Below are positions 1-13,702 of a DNA stretch of 64,000 nucleotides, piece after piece. The notes beneath the pieces were generated by a model. It worked only from the letters and a program-made list of their open reading frames with translations. It was not told where the DNA came from and did no database searches. The DNA is taken from the NCBI GenBank assembly GCA_022885665.1, contig JAGQDJ010000078.1, positions 267,922 through 331,921 on the forward strand, read 5' to 3'. Made by a program: the position numbers and the translations under genes. Each line of letters begins with the position of its first letter. The stretch's first letter is position 1. The DNA is from Triops longicaudatus. Taxonomy: Eukaryota > Arthropoda > Branchiopoda > Notostraca > Triopsidae.

Positions 1-540
1 AAGGCACCTTAAATTTAATATAGAGTAGTCTTACCTAGTTGTGTCTAAGCATACCTTTATTTTGACTAACTTTGAATTAAACTAACTTAATTTTATTAAG
101 TTATTATAACTTTAAGCATACATAAAATACACTGAGCCTACTTCAGACTAACCTAACCTTTACGAAACTTTACGAAACTTACTTGATTTCAACTAACCTA
201 ACTTAATTTTAACTGAATCTGAACCTAAACTTGCTTAATACCCTACCTTAAAATAGACCAACCTAAACTTCGTAATCTTTACCTAACATTAAAGCAAGCT
301 TAGCCTAACATAACATGAAAGCTACCCATAATTAAACAAGCTTAGCCCATACTTACCTATTACAATGCAAGACCTGTGCTTCGGAGTATTGGGTAAATCA
401 TATTTGGTAAAAGTCGTAGTCTTATTTGTAATAATTTTGCTTTTCATTTTGTTCTTTATTTCTTTAATGTCTTTTTTATATTTTGCATTTTTCGATTTTT
501 TTCTATATTTAAGCTAATTCTGTTCGGTTATTTTCCCAAG
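1..540. other. Intron end of eIF3a with degenerate AACCTAA tract
   Basis: No coding signal is seen here. Bases 60-360 repeatedly carry AACCTAA, CCTAAC and ACTTAA words, a diverged relative of the arthropod telomeric TTAGG repeat. The stretch ends with a pyrimidine-rich run and a CAAG acceptor at 537-540 in front of the eIF3a exon, so it is most simply an intron of that gene. Confidence 0.55.
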
Positions 541-1483
541 GCTGGAGGGAGTCTGCCCGAGAAGCGAAATTCTCTGCTGCACCCACACGTGACGAGCGCG
601 AACGGGAACGGGGTGATCGCGACGAAGGACCTCGTGATTGGAGGTCTGAGCGTCCTGCGCCTCCTCCTGAGCGCGAGAGGGAACGTCCCGTTCGCGACTT
701 TGGTTCTTTGCGGAATCGGGAAGATCGTGGTGATCGCGGAGACAGAGACCGCGAAGACCGAGGAGGACGAGGTGATCGTGGCTACGACCGTTATGAAGAT
801 CGCGGTGATCGTCGTGCACCTGGTCCAGTGAGGGAAGAACGTGACCGACCCAGTGAAAATTCCAGTTGGCGTAGCAAAGCTCAACCTCGCGGTGATGAAG
901 ATCGCGACAAGGAAAGGCCACGTTGGGGCGATCGTGATACGCGTGACACCCGTCGGGACCGTGACGATGAGAGACCGCGAGGAGACCGTGGTGACCGTGG
1001 AGAATTCCGCCGCGGGGACTTCGGTCGCGGAGGAGACCGAGATGAGGGATACCGGTGAGTGGAAAACGGTGTTTATTTCGATAAGAAAGCTCCATTATTC
1101 CCCTGTGTTGACACTGACTAACATGTATTGGTGTCTTTTGTCGGCTTGTGTTTTTCCCCAGGGGAGGACGAGATGGAGACCGAGATAGACCTCCTAGGGA
1201 TCGCGAAGGTGGAGCTCGTGACAATTATGGACGCCAAGACCGAGATCGCGACTCGCGTGATGCCGGGCCCCCACCATCCGAAAGACGCCGTAAGTTTTTT
1301 TTTGTTTGGCTTAAAGGTTTCCGTTCACCAGGCGTGGGTTTTGTTATGGTTCGGGTGGTATGATCTTTTTTGGCTTCTGGTGAGATAATAATGAGTTTTC
1401 TTTTTGTATTTTCGTACAATTAAACAGAACGAAGAGACGAAGTTGACGAGGAAGGCTTCGCTACCGTGGGACGCCGCAAATGA
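541..1483 (+). CDS. eIF3a: Eukaryotic translation initiation factor 3 subunit A, C-terminal part
   Basis: eIF3a is the scaffold subunit of the cytoplasmic eIF3 complex, which helps the 40S subunit recruit mRNA. Three exons are visible: 541-1054, 1162-1289 and 1428-1483, joined in phase by GTGAGT and GTAAGT donors; the 5' exons lie left of the window. The first exon opens with GWRESAREAK, like the GGWREKEKARE segment before the C-terminal tail of vertebrate eIF3a. The rest is a low-complexity Arg/Asp/Glu/Gly tail full of DRD, RGD and ERER words. The last residues, DEVDEEGFATVGRRK, match the conserved acidic DEDGWTTVRR-type end of the family. The tail gives long open readings in other frames and on the opposite strand, which are composition artefacts. 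Other RD-rich RNA-binding proteins are a less likely alternative because both conserved anchors are present. Confidence 0.87.
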
Positions 1484-2818
1484 AAACTTGAACTTTGAAG
1501 ACGGAATGGAAAGAAAACTTGTGGTCCCTCCCCACTTCGTATATTTCTTTTTGGATTTGTACGACTTCTGGGATTTTGAAAAGAAAAATAAGCGAAGAAA
1601 AAAACTTAGCCTACCAATTTTTTTTAGCTTTCGATTTATTATAATTATTTTTTCTTTGTTCTTATATGTATGTCATTTTTGTGGTAGCGGTGGTTCAGTT
1701 AGGCGAATATTAGGAACCTGGACAATACAGTTATGAAGAATTGTCTCAATCAAATATTGGAATTGTCTAATGAGCTGGATGATAAGGTTCGGGGTCTTGT
1801 ACGTTTCAGCTAGCGTGGTGTAGTTTGCTAGATTAAAGAGGGTAGAAATACCTCAGGGAACATTCGTGCCCTAATGAAAGGAAATGAAGATCGCACATTT
1901 GGTTTTCTCTCTCGCCTGACTTAAAGGTAAGGAGAGAAATTCGGAAGGCAGCGTTGTGTCTTACAGCAGTGCGAGTGATGAGCTAGGGAAGTTGTTTAGG
2001 TGCAGTAGTATTAGTACTTTTGGCCGCGGTGTTGATCATGCGTACAACGCGGATAAAAGGCCAATGTCAGCATCCTAACAGCTTCTCGCCTCTCTTAACC
2101 CTTCTCAAGTGCGGTCGTGTTTTCAGTGGCTAAGCAAACATCGGCCGCGATGTACGCAGTGATTGCGTCCGTCCACAAACACTTGGCAACGGAACATTGA
2201 AACATCCGACCGAAAAAGGTGAGTTTCACTCTCAGAAATTTAGAAGCCCCGATTGTAAATAATTAAACCAGAAAAGAATACCCGTGAAACGCTAATTCAT
2301 TAACAGTAAAGTTAGCTTTTTAGTGTAATCGGAATCGTGTGCTGAGAGAACTGGACCGGACAGATTCCTTTCTGGTCCTTTTCGAGTCTGAATTCGAATA
2401 CAAGTTGACTACTTATTGACTTCCATTGTTTGTCCGCCGGCTTGGGGAAAAAGATTCCTGTGTATCTATCCTCGGCTTTCTGCTCCTGTTTTCCTGTGAA
2501 TTAGGTGGAGGGGGGATGAGTAAAGAGAGTTCTGTATCAGTGGATGTGTGGTTTGGTTCCGTGGCCGTGAATATTTGATTCTGGAAAGCGATCCACTTTT
2601 CGAGTCTCTTTTATCGCCAAGGAAAACTGTGCGAAGATTGAGGGCTTAGGGTGCTTGATTTTTTAGTGTCCTGCCGGAATGGGCCTTGCAGTTTTACGAG
2701 TGTGAAGCGTCATAGTGCAAGCTGGTGAATGTTTAATGCAAACAACCATGAAACTTGGAGTTAAGCTCGTGTAATTAGTGGTGCTGTTTGTGTAGATGAT
2801 TGCCGGAAGGAGGGAAAA
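1484..2818. other. Intergenic region and probable 5' leader of the STK32 gene
   Basis: No conserved coding sequence is seen. A splice-donor-like site (AAAAAG followed by GTGAGT at 2219) at the end of a GC-richer stretch around 2040-2218 could mark a non-coding first exon of the kinase gene, but there is no direct support. No clear AATAAA signal follows the eIF3a stop. Confidence 0.3.
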
Positions 2819-5800
2819 ATGGGCGGACACCAATCGCGATCCCATGTTTCTGATGAAGATCCAGGTATAATTGTTACCATGTTTTTCGCTTAGTAGCATA
2901 TAGTGCACTGTAAGAGAAGTCCCCATCTTTCTTGGAAAAAAAAACAGCAGGAGCCAGGTTGGTGGTTTTTAATACCAGAAAAAAATCTGGGCTTCCGTGC
3001 TAAAAGTGGTACAAGCAACCTTCAGAAATCGGTATTTACGAAACAACAAAATCGGTAGCACTTAATACCAGAACAAGGGCTATCAGCACCATTAGCCAGT
3101 ATTTATAATTCTTTATTTTCAAAGACTAAATTACGGAACGTATGTCTTTTAAATACCAAGTTTCGAAATATAAACCCATTTTTTTTACAAAAGTATTTCC
3201 CCTAAAATTATATTTACTATTGAGTACTACATTTGGAGCAAATTTTTACATTTGTATTCATTAAGAAACCTGATCAAGTTAAAAGCAAAATACAATTCAA
3301 CTGAAACTCTACACAAGTCAAAATACAATGCAATGCGAAATACAGTCAATGCACAAGTCAATACATAAGAAAAGACAAATCAGTCGAAGTAAAAACATTA
3401 CAGAACGCGAGTTAAAAATAAATAAACGCTACGTACGAAATTACTCACGAGTCACTGCATCCATGTCGTCCACGTACACTGAACATAACGGACAAACACA
3501 AACATAAAACACATCGATAAACATGCAGTGAACATAATAGACAATACAAGCACAAAATATATCCAAATACACAACACACGTACATAAAAATCGACATTTA
3601 ACACAATTAGGCTCGATTTTTTCTTTTACTATCCAAATGGCACACCATTTTTATGTATCCTGTTTTTTCAAAGCGTAACCTTGCACGCCAAGTCACCTCT
3701 CTTGACGAAAGATTGGGATAAGTTCAAGGCTTTTGGCCTACGTCATGTTGTCAACACAGTAAGTATCCGTAAAGTATCAGCTTCTGCTTTAGTTTTAACA
3801 AACAGTCCCCTGACTATTTGCACACGCCTGTCTAGTCTGTGCATTATTTACGCACACAGTATTTTAAATTATAAACTGTAATAAGCTAAGCAGTACTCAT
3901 AACTCGCCTTGCTAATAACAACGAAACCCTATCATGTCCTAACCTTGGTTGTCTCCACCTGACGGAACCCACACGTACTATTAGCATTGCATGTAAACAC
4001 TAGTTCTTAACAATTTGAACTACCTATCCTTGCGATAGTCTACTGTTGTTTTTGCGAAAGGTACTAATAACAGAGGTGAGATCGTCGTCTTTGTGCCTAA
4101 GCTACAAGTTATGAGCGCCGGTTGCATATTACTGAGAGGAGCAAACCATCTTTTTGAGACAGCGTTCAATTTTCAGGGGGAAATATCAATTTCTGGAATT
4201 TTGTAAAAAAAAAAATCTTTCTGGAGACTTACGACTTCGAAATATCTCATACATTACTGTAGGCTATAGTATTGGGTCTCTAAGCCTTTCTTTTTCTGTG
4301 AGTATGCTATTAGTCTGGACCACAAAAGATGTTTAAACTCACGTTGAAGAATGACTTTTGTGAATACAGTTAGGCCTGCGACAAGCAAGATGGCTAAATC
4401 ACAATTCAGAAAGGTTGACAACATTTCGAGGCAGATCAGACATCTCGGGGCAGTGGAAAATCATAGACACAGCAAATATCGAGACCAATCCGTTAAAAAG
4501 CTTCATGTGGAAAGAACAAACATTCAATAAGAAATTAATTAAAGTCTTGTTTTACAGTCCGTGGTAGAAAATATTGGTTCTACTCTTTTCCTTGTCATGT
4601 CTATTTTAAGTGTCAATAAATTTAATAGAGAAGTGTTTTTAAGTTATATAGAAAACGTGAAAAAAAATGAAAGATCACGGGCTGATTCTTCGAAATAAAT
4701 TTACACTAAGTATTGAAAGTCAGAATGTTGCTGCAATGCAATTGTAATAGAAGTGTGTTTTGAAAAGGACAGTCTGAAAAAGAATGATTATTTCAGAAAA
4801 GATAAATAAACGATTCAATTCTGTAGAACTTCAAAGCGTTTTCCTTTAAGTCCCTGTCGGGAACTACATTTGGCACGAGGTGACATTTTACCACGAAAAG
4901 CACGGGTTAAGTGTCAAGCTATTCTATTATTTTTTTACAGCGATAACTACACTCTGTAAGCCTTTCAGACTTAATGTATAATCAGAGTTACAGAGGCTTA
5001 TAATGACTTGGCTTGTAGGCCCCGAAGGGGAACGCAAATGCTTTAAAAATTAATTCGATTTATTGACAATCATCTTCAAAACCTTTTACTTCAGTTCGAA
5101 ATTTTCTATTTTAAGTGTTTCAGAGAATTATATGCCTTTAGACAAGGGAGTCCTGTTCTTTGTATAGGAGAGTATCAGACGATGAGGCCGTGACTGAAAA
5201 CCTGCGACGTTTTGCGTGAATTGTCACGTTTTGCCAGTATGTAATAATTGAGCCCTGTAATTCCCTGCATGTAAATTAATACTGTAAGTTCTAATTACCA
5301 CACGTGTAGTCTGTCCCATAAAAAAAATTAGTTCAGTTGTTCAGCAATTTGCCTGCCGCTCCAGTTTCCTTCTTTCTTACTTATAGCTTTACATGACTTC
5401 TTCCATTGACTTCGTAAGAAAAGTAGGATCATTTAAAGAACAATGACGTCTAAAACCTAATTTTCAAGCGATTCTTTTCCCCTTATAAAATCCTATAAGT
5501 TGACAAAGCGAGTCTTTGGAAGTTGGCAGTCCGGATGAACTTCCTCTATCCATCTTTGAAGCCGACGGAGATCCCAACATCGATGTCTCGCGTTAAGTCT
5601 TGTCACCTTATCTTTTTGCCTTTCTTCCGGGGTTCGCGTGCTGTCAATAGTCATTACTGTCATTACGCTGGGTCGTATAAGCGCTCCGCCTCCTGTCCAC
5701 GCCCATGTTTCCGCAAGTCTCTTGTCTTCCGCTGTTACAGCGTGCGAGAGAGGAGATTCGTATCGACCAAAAAGATCGCCCTCGTTTTCTCTCTCTCTTT

Positions 5801-8800
5801 TTTTAAGCGTCCTCCCTCGTTTTCTCTCGCTAGAGATTCATCCTTGTTCGTGTGCTCAAGTCACTCCTCGGCGAATTCTCTTCAGTGCCCACAGATAAAG
5901 AGTGAAACCCTAAAAGGGAGAAGAGACCTTCCGAAGCAGGGGATTTGAGCCGTAAAATAGGTACTGTCTTATGTATGGTGAGTTGCCATGCCCCTTGATT
6001 TTTCTTTCAGAGAATTACTTTTCCTGGCGCTAGTGCGAACAAGGCTGGCTCGTCTCAGTATTTTTCTCTGTGAGAAATATGCCCTGGTAAATAACGAATA
6101 AGCCGGTGAGGACACAATAAGTGTTCAAAAAGTATAAATAAGAAATGGGAAAAAGTTCAGTGACACCTATCCCGCAAACTTTGGCAACGGCAACTCTCCG
6201 ACAGTTCCGTCGACCATAACTTCTTCTAATGCACAGTTATAGCGCCAGGTCGCGGAAGTGTCAGCTTTAAGGCCAGATACAAACTTGCACATTTAAGACG
6301 ATATAGATATGAGTGCAAGGGTCTATCAAAAGAACATTGGCTTTGAAAGTAGGCGACTTTATTTTGCCAGTCATTATGTAAACGAATACAATATAACATG
6401 TAATAACTTCGTGAAGAGAAACTGAAGTTGGCATGTTCACCTGCAAAGATTTTGAAGAACGACATAGTTTACACCGGAATGTGTTTTGTGCTTTCTCCAA
6501 CTAATTTCTGATCAGGTCCACCACTATCAAAGGAGAAGTATTTAGCTGTCCAAAGGCAGGCCTCCAGAGTGCAGTTTCCCACAAAATAGGTTATTAGTTA
6601 TGCCACACGTCGTGTGCAAAGTGCATTGTGAATGTTAACGGACGTACTACAAACAATGGTGAGGGAATAGGGGAGACGCCTACAAATTATCTCCCTTTTC
6701 AAATGTTTAATTCTTCTATTTTTCCTTTCATTTTCAGTTTATTGATTGCATTAAAGTATTTCTCTAGCAGCAATATGGAAAAAGGGGTACACGTTTTTGC
6801 TAATTAATATGCTGCAACTAACCAAGCGTCACTGAAAATTGTGTCAAACTATACCCAAGTCCTGTTAAAGTTCGGAGTTGACCGTTTGCTTGGAGAAGAC
6901 CGCCGGTCCTGTGAAAGGCTAAGCAGAGGAAGTGTGAAAAAATGGCAGGGATTGCGAGTCTCCTTTGCACTTAGTTCAAACACAGTTGACATCATTTACA
7001 TCTTACTTAATGGTTATGTTGAAAGCGGGTCAGAAAGAAATTAACACCCGCGGCATCATAGTGAGTAGAAAAATGAGTAGGTGGTAAAATGCACAGCGAA
7101 ACTACCCCAGCATGACCTTTCATATTATTCTCAAAGAGAAATACACTAAAACAGACGAGTAGCGTAATAAGGATTGCAGGTCTTTGCAAAAAAAAAAAAA
7201 AAAAAATAAAAATAAAGGTGTCTAAATAATGTACGATGATATTGCTCAGCAACTTATGACCATGAAAACTTATTGATATATTTGCTCCTAAAGGAAACTT
7301 ACCTTGCTTTTCCCTAGGCCTCCTATTTCGTTAATAGAATATTTGAGATAGAGTACACTAGTCACACATTTCGTTTCTTGCGAATAAATCTCAAATTTGG
7401 TTTCCTTTTAATAAATGTCTGACGCAATAACTTTTGAGATGAGAGAATTCCCTGGAAATAAAGTTCACCTTTACAAAAAATCTTTCTGTCTTTTGTTAGC
7501 ACATTTCCTGGAAGATTAGAATACTCATCAACTATCTAAAACAGGTTTTTCGCTTTTTTATTAATAGTCTCACGTGTCTGCTGTACAAATAATTCTGCTA
7601 TGTTCAGAACCAATTATAACAGTATTATCAGCTATTGTATCCCAGTTGCTGCATTAGCAAGGTAATTTCTTCCCTTTGGCAAATCTTGTCAAGCTAAAAC
7701 CGGAAGCATAGTAAGCCTTTGAACGAATGACGCCAAAACGTGTCACAGTAGAACATAAAGAGTTGTGCTTCCTAGCCCTTAATAATATCAAAATTTGCCT
7801 CTATTTCTTGCATTTCTGCGTTTTTTCATTTCTTTTCTCAGCTGTTTGTACGAAATTTGCTAACAATCCAATAACAACATTGTAACGGTCTGAAAAACTT
7901 CAGGAGTGGAATACTGGAGTCATCAGGGGAAATGTACGGGTAGTGCAAGAGGTGCCAGGGCTGCGGAAGTACGCAGCTTTGCCTAAGGGGCAAAATGGTC
8001 TCGGGGGCCATGCAGCCCGTACTTTGCTGACATCATTAGCCCGTAAACTTGATTTGACTCCACGCGAGCTTGTTAGGAAGAACGTCAGAAGATCATTTAT
8101 GGCTTTTGTTAAACGAAGTACCGGAGGGTTGTTTTTCGTCCTTGTATTTCTGATTGCCTTCTTAGTCGTGCAAAACTTGTATGCCTCTTCGACATGTGCC
8201 TTTACAAGAATTATATAAATGATCTTTTCTTCTTCTGTTTGCAGTCAGCTTCGACCATTTTCAGGTCCTACGTGCCATAGGGAAAGGCAGCTTCGGAAAG
8301 GTAAGTCATGCACATTTTAGACGCCGTTTTGTCTTAAACTTATTGTTTTTTCAAATTGAAAGATCAGTTTTAACAATCGAGGTCTGGTGCGTGATTTCAG
8401 CGAGAAGGACGTGTACGGTATTGATTTATTACGTTTTCTAATACAATAAAGTCTCGCTATAACTTACATCGGTTATAACGAGCAGTCGGCTACTGTGTAC
8501 AAGACCACATATCCCGGCAAAAATAGTAAATTCTAATGGCTATTACTGGCTAATAGCCAAGACCGGACTTGGGAAACCCAAGACCGCGAGCCGTGGGACC
8601 AACACTATAGTTAATATAGGGACCAGCGGTCTTGGTATGGTCTCAACAGTGAAAACTTCTATCTGGTATCGGTCTCCAGCAGTGCACTCTTTACACAACC
8701 CTGCTTACTATTAGAATAGATTTCAATGAATTTCTTTCAAGATGACGTTCGTTTTTTACGTTACAAGTTTTTTTTAGATAATTGGAATACGAAAGAGAAT

Positions 8801-11800
8801 ATCTTCCACCAACAGCGAGTCAGAGCACATAATTGTTTCGCGAAGTCAGATTACGGAACGATTAGCTAGCAAACGCAAACATACTTCGTACTAAACCTTT
8901 CATTTGTTGAACGTAATATATAGAAAAATACTATTCTCACAAAAATCACGAGTGTTGCTTTGTAGAGTAAACATGCAAAGATTTGAGTGGAAAATACGTA
9001 TTCACTCCTTTTGGCAAAGTCATAGCAGATCTCTCGCTCGGTTCGTGCAAGCGTGTAAGAAAATCGCCATGGCCACGTTTCTAGACCAACAGGTCGAACT
9101 CGTGAACCTGTAAATTTGAACTGACACTGAATGCTTATAGTCAAAAACTTTTTAATTACTTCTTCTGTTGTTAATTTACGGTAAAAGTCACGATGGCGAC
9201 TCGTGAAAGCTCGTTTTGTTTGGAAGCCCAGAACTTCGTGTTTTAAATTGATTTTCGTGTAATAAGTCCAAGTAGTAGCATATCGTATGCATATTTTATG
9301 CTTCTGAGAGAAACGAGGAATTGCGCACATTGCACAAAAAATGTGTGGTACAGCCCTTCTTTTGAATGGAGCATAGTTTAGGAAGTTTTACTACCGGTAT
9401 GAAGTTCTATGTGAAACGAAAGGTGCATTCTTACGAGCAGCATAGTGTGTGCAATAACTGCATAGTATCTCTGTATTTTCCATTTTCTCTCTTCCTGTTC
9501 TTTCATTGTTCCGCTGTCAAACAAACAACTGTTAGTGTTTTATTTTTATTTTCAAAATGGGTGTGTTTTTTGCGTTCATGGTGCGTTTCACATCAAATCG
9601 TTTCTTTATTCGTTATTCCCTAAGCTCGTGTTTAATTAAAAACGGAACTAAGGCTGGAAGATCGTTGCCGAGTTTCATTAAACTGTATACGTGGTATTAC
9701 GGGCGGAACACGCAACCCAAGTTTTCTATTCTGCAAGCTACTTTAGAACCCTGATTTCAGAGCAGATTACCTAAACAACCCTTATGGTATTTGCGGTGTA
9801 GTAATACGTACGGAGTTATGTTGACGTGGGCAGAGCAAGGGGGATAATAATTCGAAGCAAATTGTATACTTTAATGCTCCCTCTTTCCTTTGTGCAGGTT
9901 TGCATCGTTCAGAAGAAGGACAAATTATACGCCATGAAATACATGAACAAGCTCCAGTGCCTTCAAAAAGACGCAATGAAGAACGTTCTACGGGAGATTG
10001 AGATTCTCATGGACCTCGAGCATCCATTCCTAGTCAATTTATGGTTCTCTTTCCAAGGTAACAGAACGTCTTTTACACCGTTCTCCATCTCCTCTCCCTT
10101 TGCCAACTTGCCAGCCATTACTTCATTTGTCACAGAAATGGGACACTTATTACTCTCACCGCATTCAAAACGTCTCTCTTTTCCTCGTCCTTTCGAGCTC
10201 GTTGTAGGAACTCCCCACAAAACTATTTGAAAATTGAGACTAAAGTGAGTTAAGAAAATTGCTTTTCTTCAAAGACTTAGTTGTCCAATTTCCTTACCAA
10301 GGATTAAGCAAGATTTTCTTTTGAGGGGAAGAATAGGGCAACGGCTTTTATTGGACTCCATCCTTGGAAACGATCAATTTCTTCGCATGTGCCGTATTCA
10401 AAAAGAAAGTTCGAGTCTTAATATGGCAAATGTTCCCTATTTGATTACATGCAGACGAAGAGGACATGTTCATGGTTGTCGATCTACTTTTGGGAGGCGA
10501 TCTTCGCTATCATATTCAGCAGGATGTCATCTTTACGGCCGAATCCGTACGACTTTTTATGCTGGAACTGGGATCGGCGTTGGATTACTTGAAATCTCAA
10601 AACATTGTCCACCGGTAAAAGACAAAGCAATACCACGTCAACTACCGCTCTGCTTAAAATCTGGTTACGTTTTTGCACTTTTTCATGTTCTTTTCTTTGC
10701 AATACGAAGGGATATCAAGCCAGAAAATGTCTTGCTGGACGAGGAAGGACACGCCCACCTGACAGACTTTAATATTGCCACTGTGCTCAAACCTGGTCAA
10801 GGAGCAACGTCGGTGTCGGGAACGAAACCATACATGGGTAAACTCACTGCTCTCTAATAAGAATGCGTCACTTGATGTTGGTTTCGTGGGGAATGAACTT
10901 GAACACTCCGTTTTTCCCATCCCAGAGGCCATGACTCACCTAGGAAACCAATCGTAAACCATGCATGAAAACAAAAAGAATTTTCCGTTTCCAATTACGG
11001 TTACTGCGCACTTCTTTCGTTGTTGCTTGGACACTGTTCTGATCATGTGTGTAAAGTAACCCAGAGACACCCAAGTAAATCTCGACATTTTTTTAATCCT
11101 AGCACCGGAGGTTTATGAATGTGCCATCCGGTCGGGTGCCCATTACGGATTTGAAGTGGACTGGTGGTCTTTAGGCGTGTGTATGTTTGAGCTAAGTACT
11201 GGCAACCGACCATTCGATATCCACTCTGTCACCAGTGCAGAGGACTGCCTTAAATTGTTTGCGAAAGGCTATTATATCCCGTCGTTCATCTGCCCGGAAT
11301 TGCAGCATCTTCTGCGGCGAGTAAGAATGTGTTTCTGGAATTGTTTACCAAGCTATAGCCGCCTGGGCTCTTTCTCTTTTAGATGTTGACAGTAAATGTC
11401 GACAATCGACTGGCATCGTTGGAGGAAGCTTTGAATACGCCTTTTCTGCGAGGTGTGCCTTTGAACGCTGTGCTGCAGAAACAAGTCACTCCAGCCTTCA
11501 CGCCGCCGAAAGATCACCTCAATTGCGATCCGACGCTGGAACTCGAAGAAATGATTATGGAGGCCAAACCTTTGCACAAAAAGAAAAAGCGGTTGCTCAA
11601 GCAGCGTTCACGCGTCGACAATGGTTGGAAAGGCAGCTCAATAATTCGGGAAACTATGGTAACCTATTTCCATAACGCTTCTGCTGAGTTATTAAAATTC
11701 TCCTATAATTTTACAACCCGTGATTCCCGAAACTGTAGGGGCCACTAGGGGCGAAAGTGAACGTGGAAGAAGCCCCCTTTATTACCTTTAATCGAGAGCA

Positions 11801-12242
11801 CTTAATTGTGAGACAAGCAAAGGAGACCAAAGAGAAAGAATGGGAGCAAGAACTATTAAACGCCATGGAAAAGTCAAACCCATTACAAAATGCGGCACTA
11901 AAAGACAGTGACTGTGGGTCAGTGCTGTGCGACACGAAGCGTGCGCTGTGCCGGCGTGCGAGCCCTGAGGGTACAAGTCCACGGAAAATCGCCTTGAACT
12001 TTGCACTATCGCCTTTGACCAAAGACAAGATGAGCACATGGGGAGATGGGACCAATAGCCGTTTTTCTCCGCAGCTCCTTCACAAAGGCCCAGGAAATCA
12101 CAGTCCGTACTCAGGGTCACCTCGCAGTTTGCCCAACGTTACTTATAAAAACGTCAAAGCCCGGATTGCCGGGTCACATCGGTCAGCTATCAAAGAACGG
12201 AGGGAATGTCAACAGTTATCCACCGAAACGTTGTCAGCGTAG
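2819..12242 (+). CDS. STK32: Serine/threonine-protein kinase 32 (YANK family)
   Basis: An AGC-group Ser/Thr kinase of the YANK family, about 515 residues. Exons: 2819-2864, 8245-8300, 9898-10057, 10455-10614, 10710-10837, 11103-11320, 11383-11658 and 11739-12242, all in phase. The start MGGHQS fits an N-myristoylation signal, as in vertebrate STK32A/B. Visible motifs are the glycine loop GKGSFGKV (residues 28-35), the ATP-binding lysine in YAMKYM (K48), HRDIKPEN (140-147) and, in place of DFG, DFN (160-162), which is typical of this family. SGTKPYMAPE and DVDWWSLG-like EVDWWSLG follow. The family tail LNCDPTLELEEMI and PLHKKKKRLLK is present, then a longer divergent Ser/Arg-rich C-terminus. 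Intron 1 is 5.4 kb and intron 2 is 1.6 kb; the others are short. An AATAAA lies at 12454. Physiological substrates are not known from the sequence. Confidence 0.95.
2865..8244. other. Long first intron of the STK32 gene
   Basis: This 5.4 kb stretch separates the short myristoylation exon from the glycine-loop exon. Short open readings at 5523-5948 and 7943-8218 resemble no known family and lack convincing splice context. An A run of about 20 lies near 7188-7206. Alternative first exons could hide here, but none can be supported. Confidence 0.6.
8444..8505. mobile_element. Terminal fragment of a pogo/Tigger-like MITE
   Basis: After a TA dinucleotide the sequence CAATAAAGTCTCGCTATAAC and the following ATCGGTTATAACG closely resemble the left end of the complete element at 26752-27297. 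No matching right end is seen nearby, so this is a truncated or decayed copy inside intron 2 of the kinase gene. Confidence 0.5.
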
Positions 12243-13094
12243 CTACAAAAATTAATAGTTCTTACTATAACAATTGACATCATTCCTCCTAAAGCTCGGA
12301 AGTAGTTCTTATGCGTATTCCATGTTTGGTTCTTTCTTCACCGCTTCGAGCGCCACCGGTGGAGTTTTCTTAGCTAAGCTAGAGGAGGTCAATATATCAG
12401 CTACTATATTTATTTTGTATTCGAGAAGAATGGTGTCAAAAGCGAGACAAAGTAATAAAAATTCCTCGTAAAACTCAAGGATGTTAACAACCATTATCTG
12501 CTTAAAAGTCGCTTTGACAGTCATCACAAATCTTATTTATTGAAATTTTCCCGAAATTCTTCAAAATCGGTACTTTGATAATGTGGTCAAAATATCAGCT
12601 ATCTGGAATTAAAATTAGTAAGACATTCCACAGCGCAATTAAAAAGTGAAACATAAGTTAAGAGTATTTGTACATGTACTGCTTTGGTTTAGATACTCAT
12701 GTATTTTATCGTTTTAACTCAGAAGCGGAAAATTGAAGCCAAAGGCAGTCAAAAACACCCGAGTGAAGTACTTAGCTGGTATTCAATGAATCAGGACCTT
12801 TTGAAGTTTGGTCTTTTCTCCTAGGTACTCTTAATGTTTGGTATTATGTGAACATGTAAGAGAAACCTAATACTTAACTATGCATATAACTGTAGATTGC
12901 AGTGTAACTTACGCATTCTCTTGGGGAAAAAAGGCTAAGTATACATGCCTCTTGAAAAGTGTTTGACAGGTATGTTTAAAATTATTAAATAGCTCAACAA
13001 CCACAAAGCAGAATGAACACCAACTTACCACAAACTGTTAAAACAGCGAGGAGAGCGAATTCCAATACCGGCAATACATAGCAGCGCGTATTAC
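12243..13094. other. 3' flank of the STK32 gene
   Basis: An AATAAA at 12454-12459, 212 nt after the stop codon, is a plausible polyadenylation signal for the kinase mRNA. Nothing else coding or structured is seen. Confidence 0.45.
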
Positions 13095-13702
13095 GGCGTA
13101 TTCCATATGCTTTATACCGTTTTGGAGCGCCGCCAGCGTAGCTTTCTAAGCTACGCTACTATTTATTTACATCTGAGCATGACATACGTGTCAAGTATTT
13201 ATCAAAGAATATTTGAAATATCGACATGTGGAGTAAGAAAGGACAGAAAAGAACAACAAAAGAATGAGCAAAAGTGGAGTGAACAGAGCATAGACTTCCG
13301 AAGGACACAACGATTTTGAAAATTTGCAGCATTTTTGTAGCACTTTTCACGCACGCAAATTCGGCACTTGACAGTGTATTCGCTTCAAACACCGGTAACT
13401 TATTGTTCTGTAAGAAAGACGGAGCTTCTACAGAAATGTCCTTTCATAAGTGCAAATGGGAAAAATAGTCTTGAAAATGTGTTTTTCGGATATTGGTGGT
13501 ACACAGGATAAAGAACTTTTCCATTTCAAGATTTTGGATATTTTCAAACCAACTGAAGAAGAATAAAACCGCAATCAGGCGCACTTGATAATAAAGTAGG
13601 ACAACACTACACGTGACCACGCTTAAATATAAATAAACAGTAGCCTAGTTTAGAAAGTTACGACAATGGCGCTTCAAGCGGTAAAAGCGTATGGAATACG
13701 CC
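13095..13702. repeat. Inverted-repeat element, copy 1 (MITE-like, ~608 bp)
   Basis: The left end GGCGTATTCCATATGCTTTA (from 13095) is matched in reverse complement by the right end ending at 13702 (CGGTAAAAGCGTATGGAATA then CGCC). The terminal inverted repeats are about 24 bp with a few mismatches. Just inside the left end is a perfect 10-bp stem hairpin at 13135-13157. No transposase coding is present. Copy 2 follows immediately. Confidence 0.6.

Noticed and set aside
514..1224. Long minus-strand and alternative-frame open readings over the eIF3a tail
   Set aside because: They arise from the repetitive Arg/Asp-rich codons (CGN/GAY) of the real frame and show no independent family or splice signals.
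5523..5948. 141-codon open reading in STK32 intron 1
   Set aside because: Ser/Phe/Arg-rich composition without conserved motif; a second frame is open over the same bases, as in non-coding pyrimidine-rich DNA.
7943..8218. 91-codon reading with a hydrophobic stretch just upstream of kinase exon 2
   Set aside because: No ATG start, no splice link to the kinase frame and no recognised similarity.
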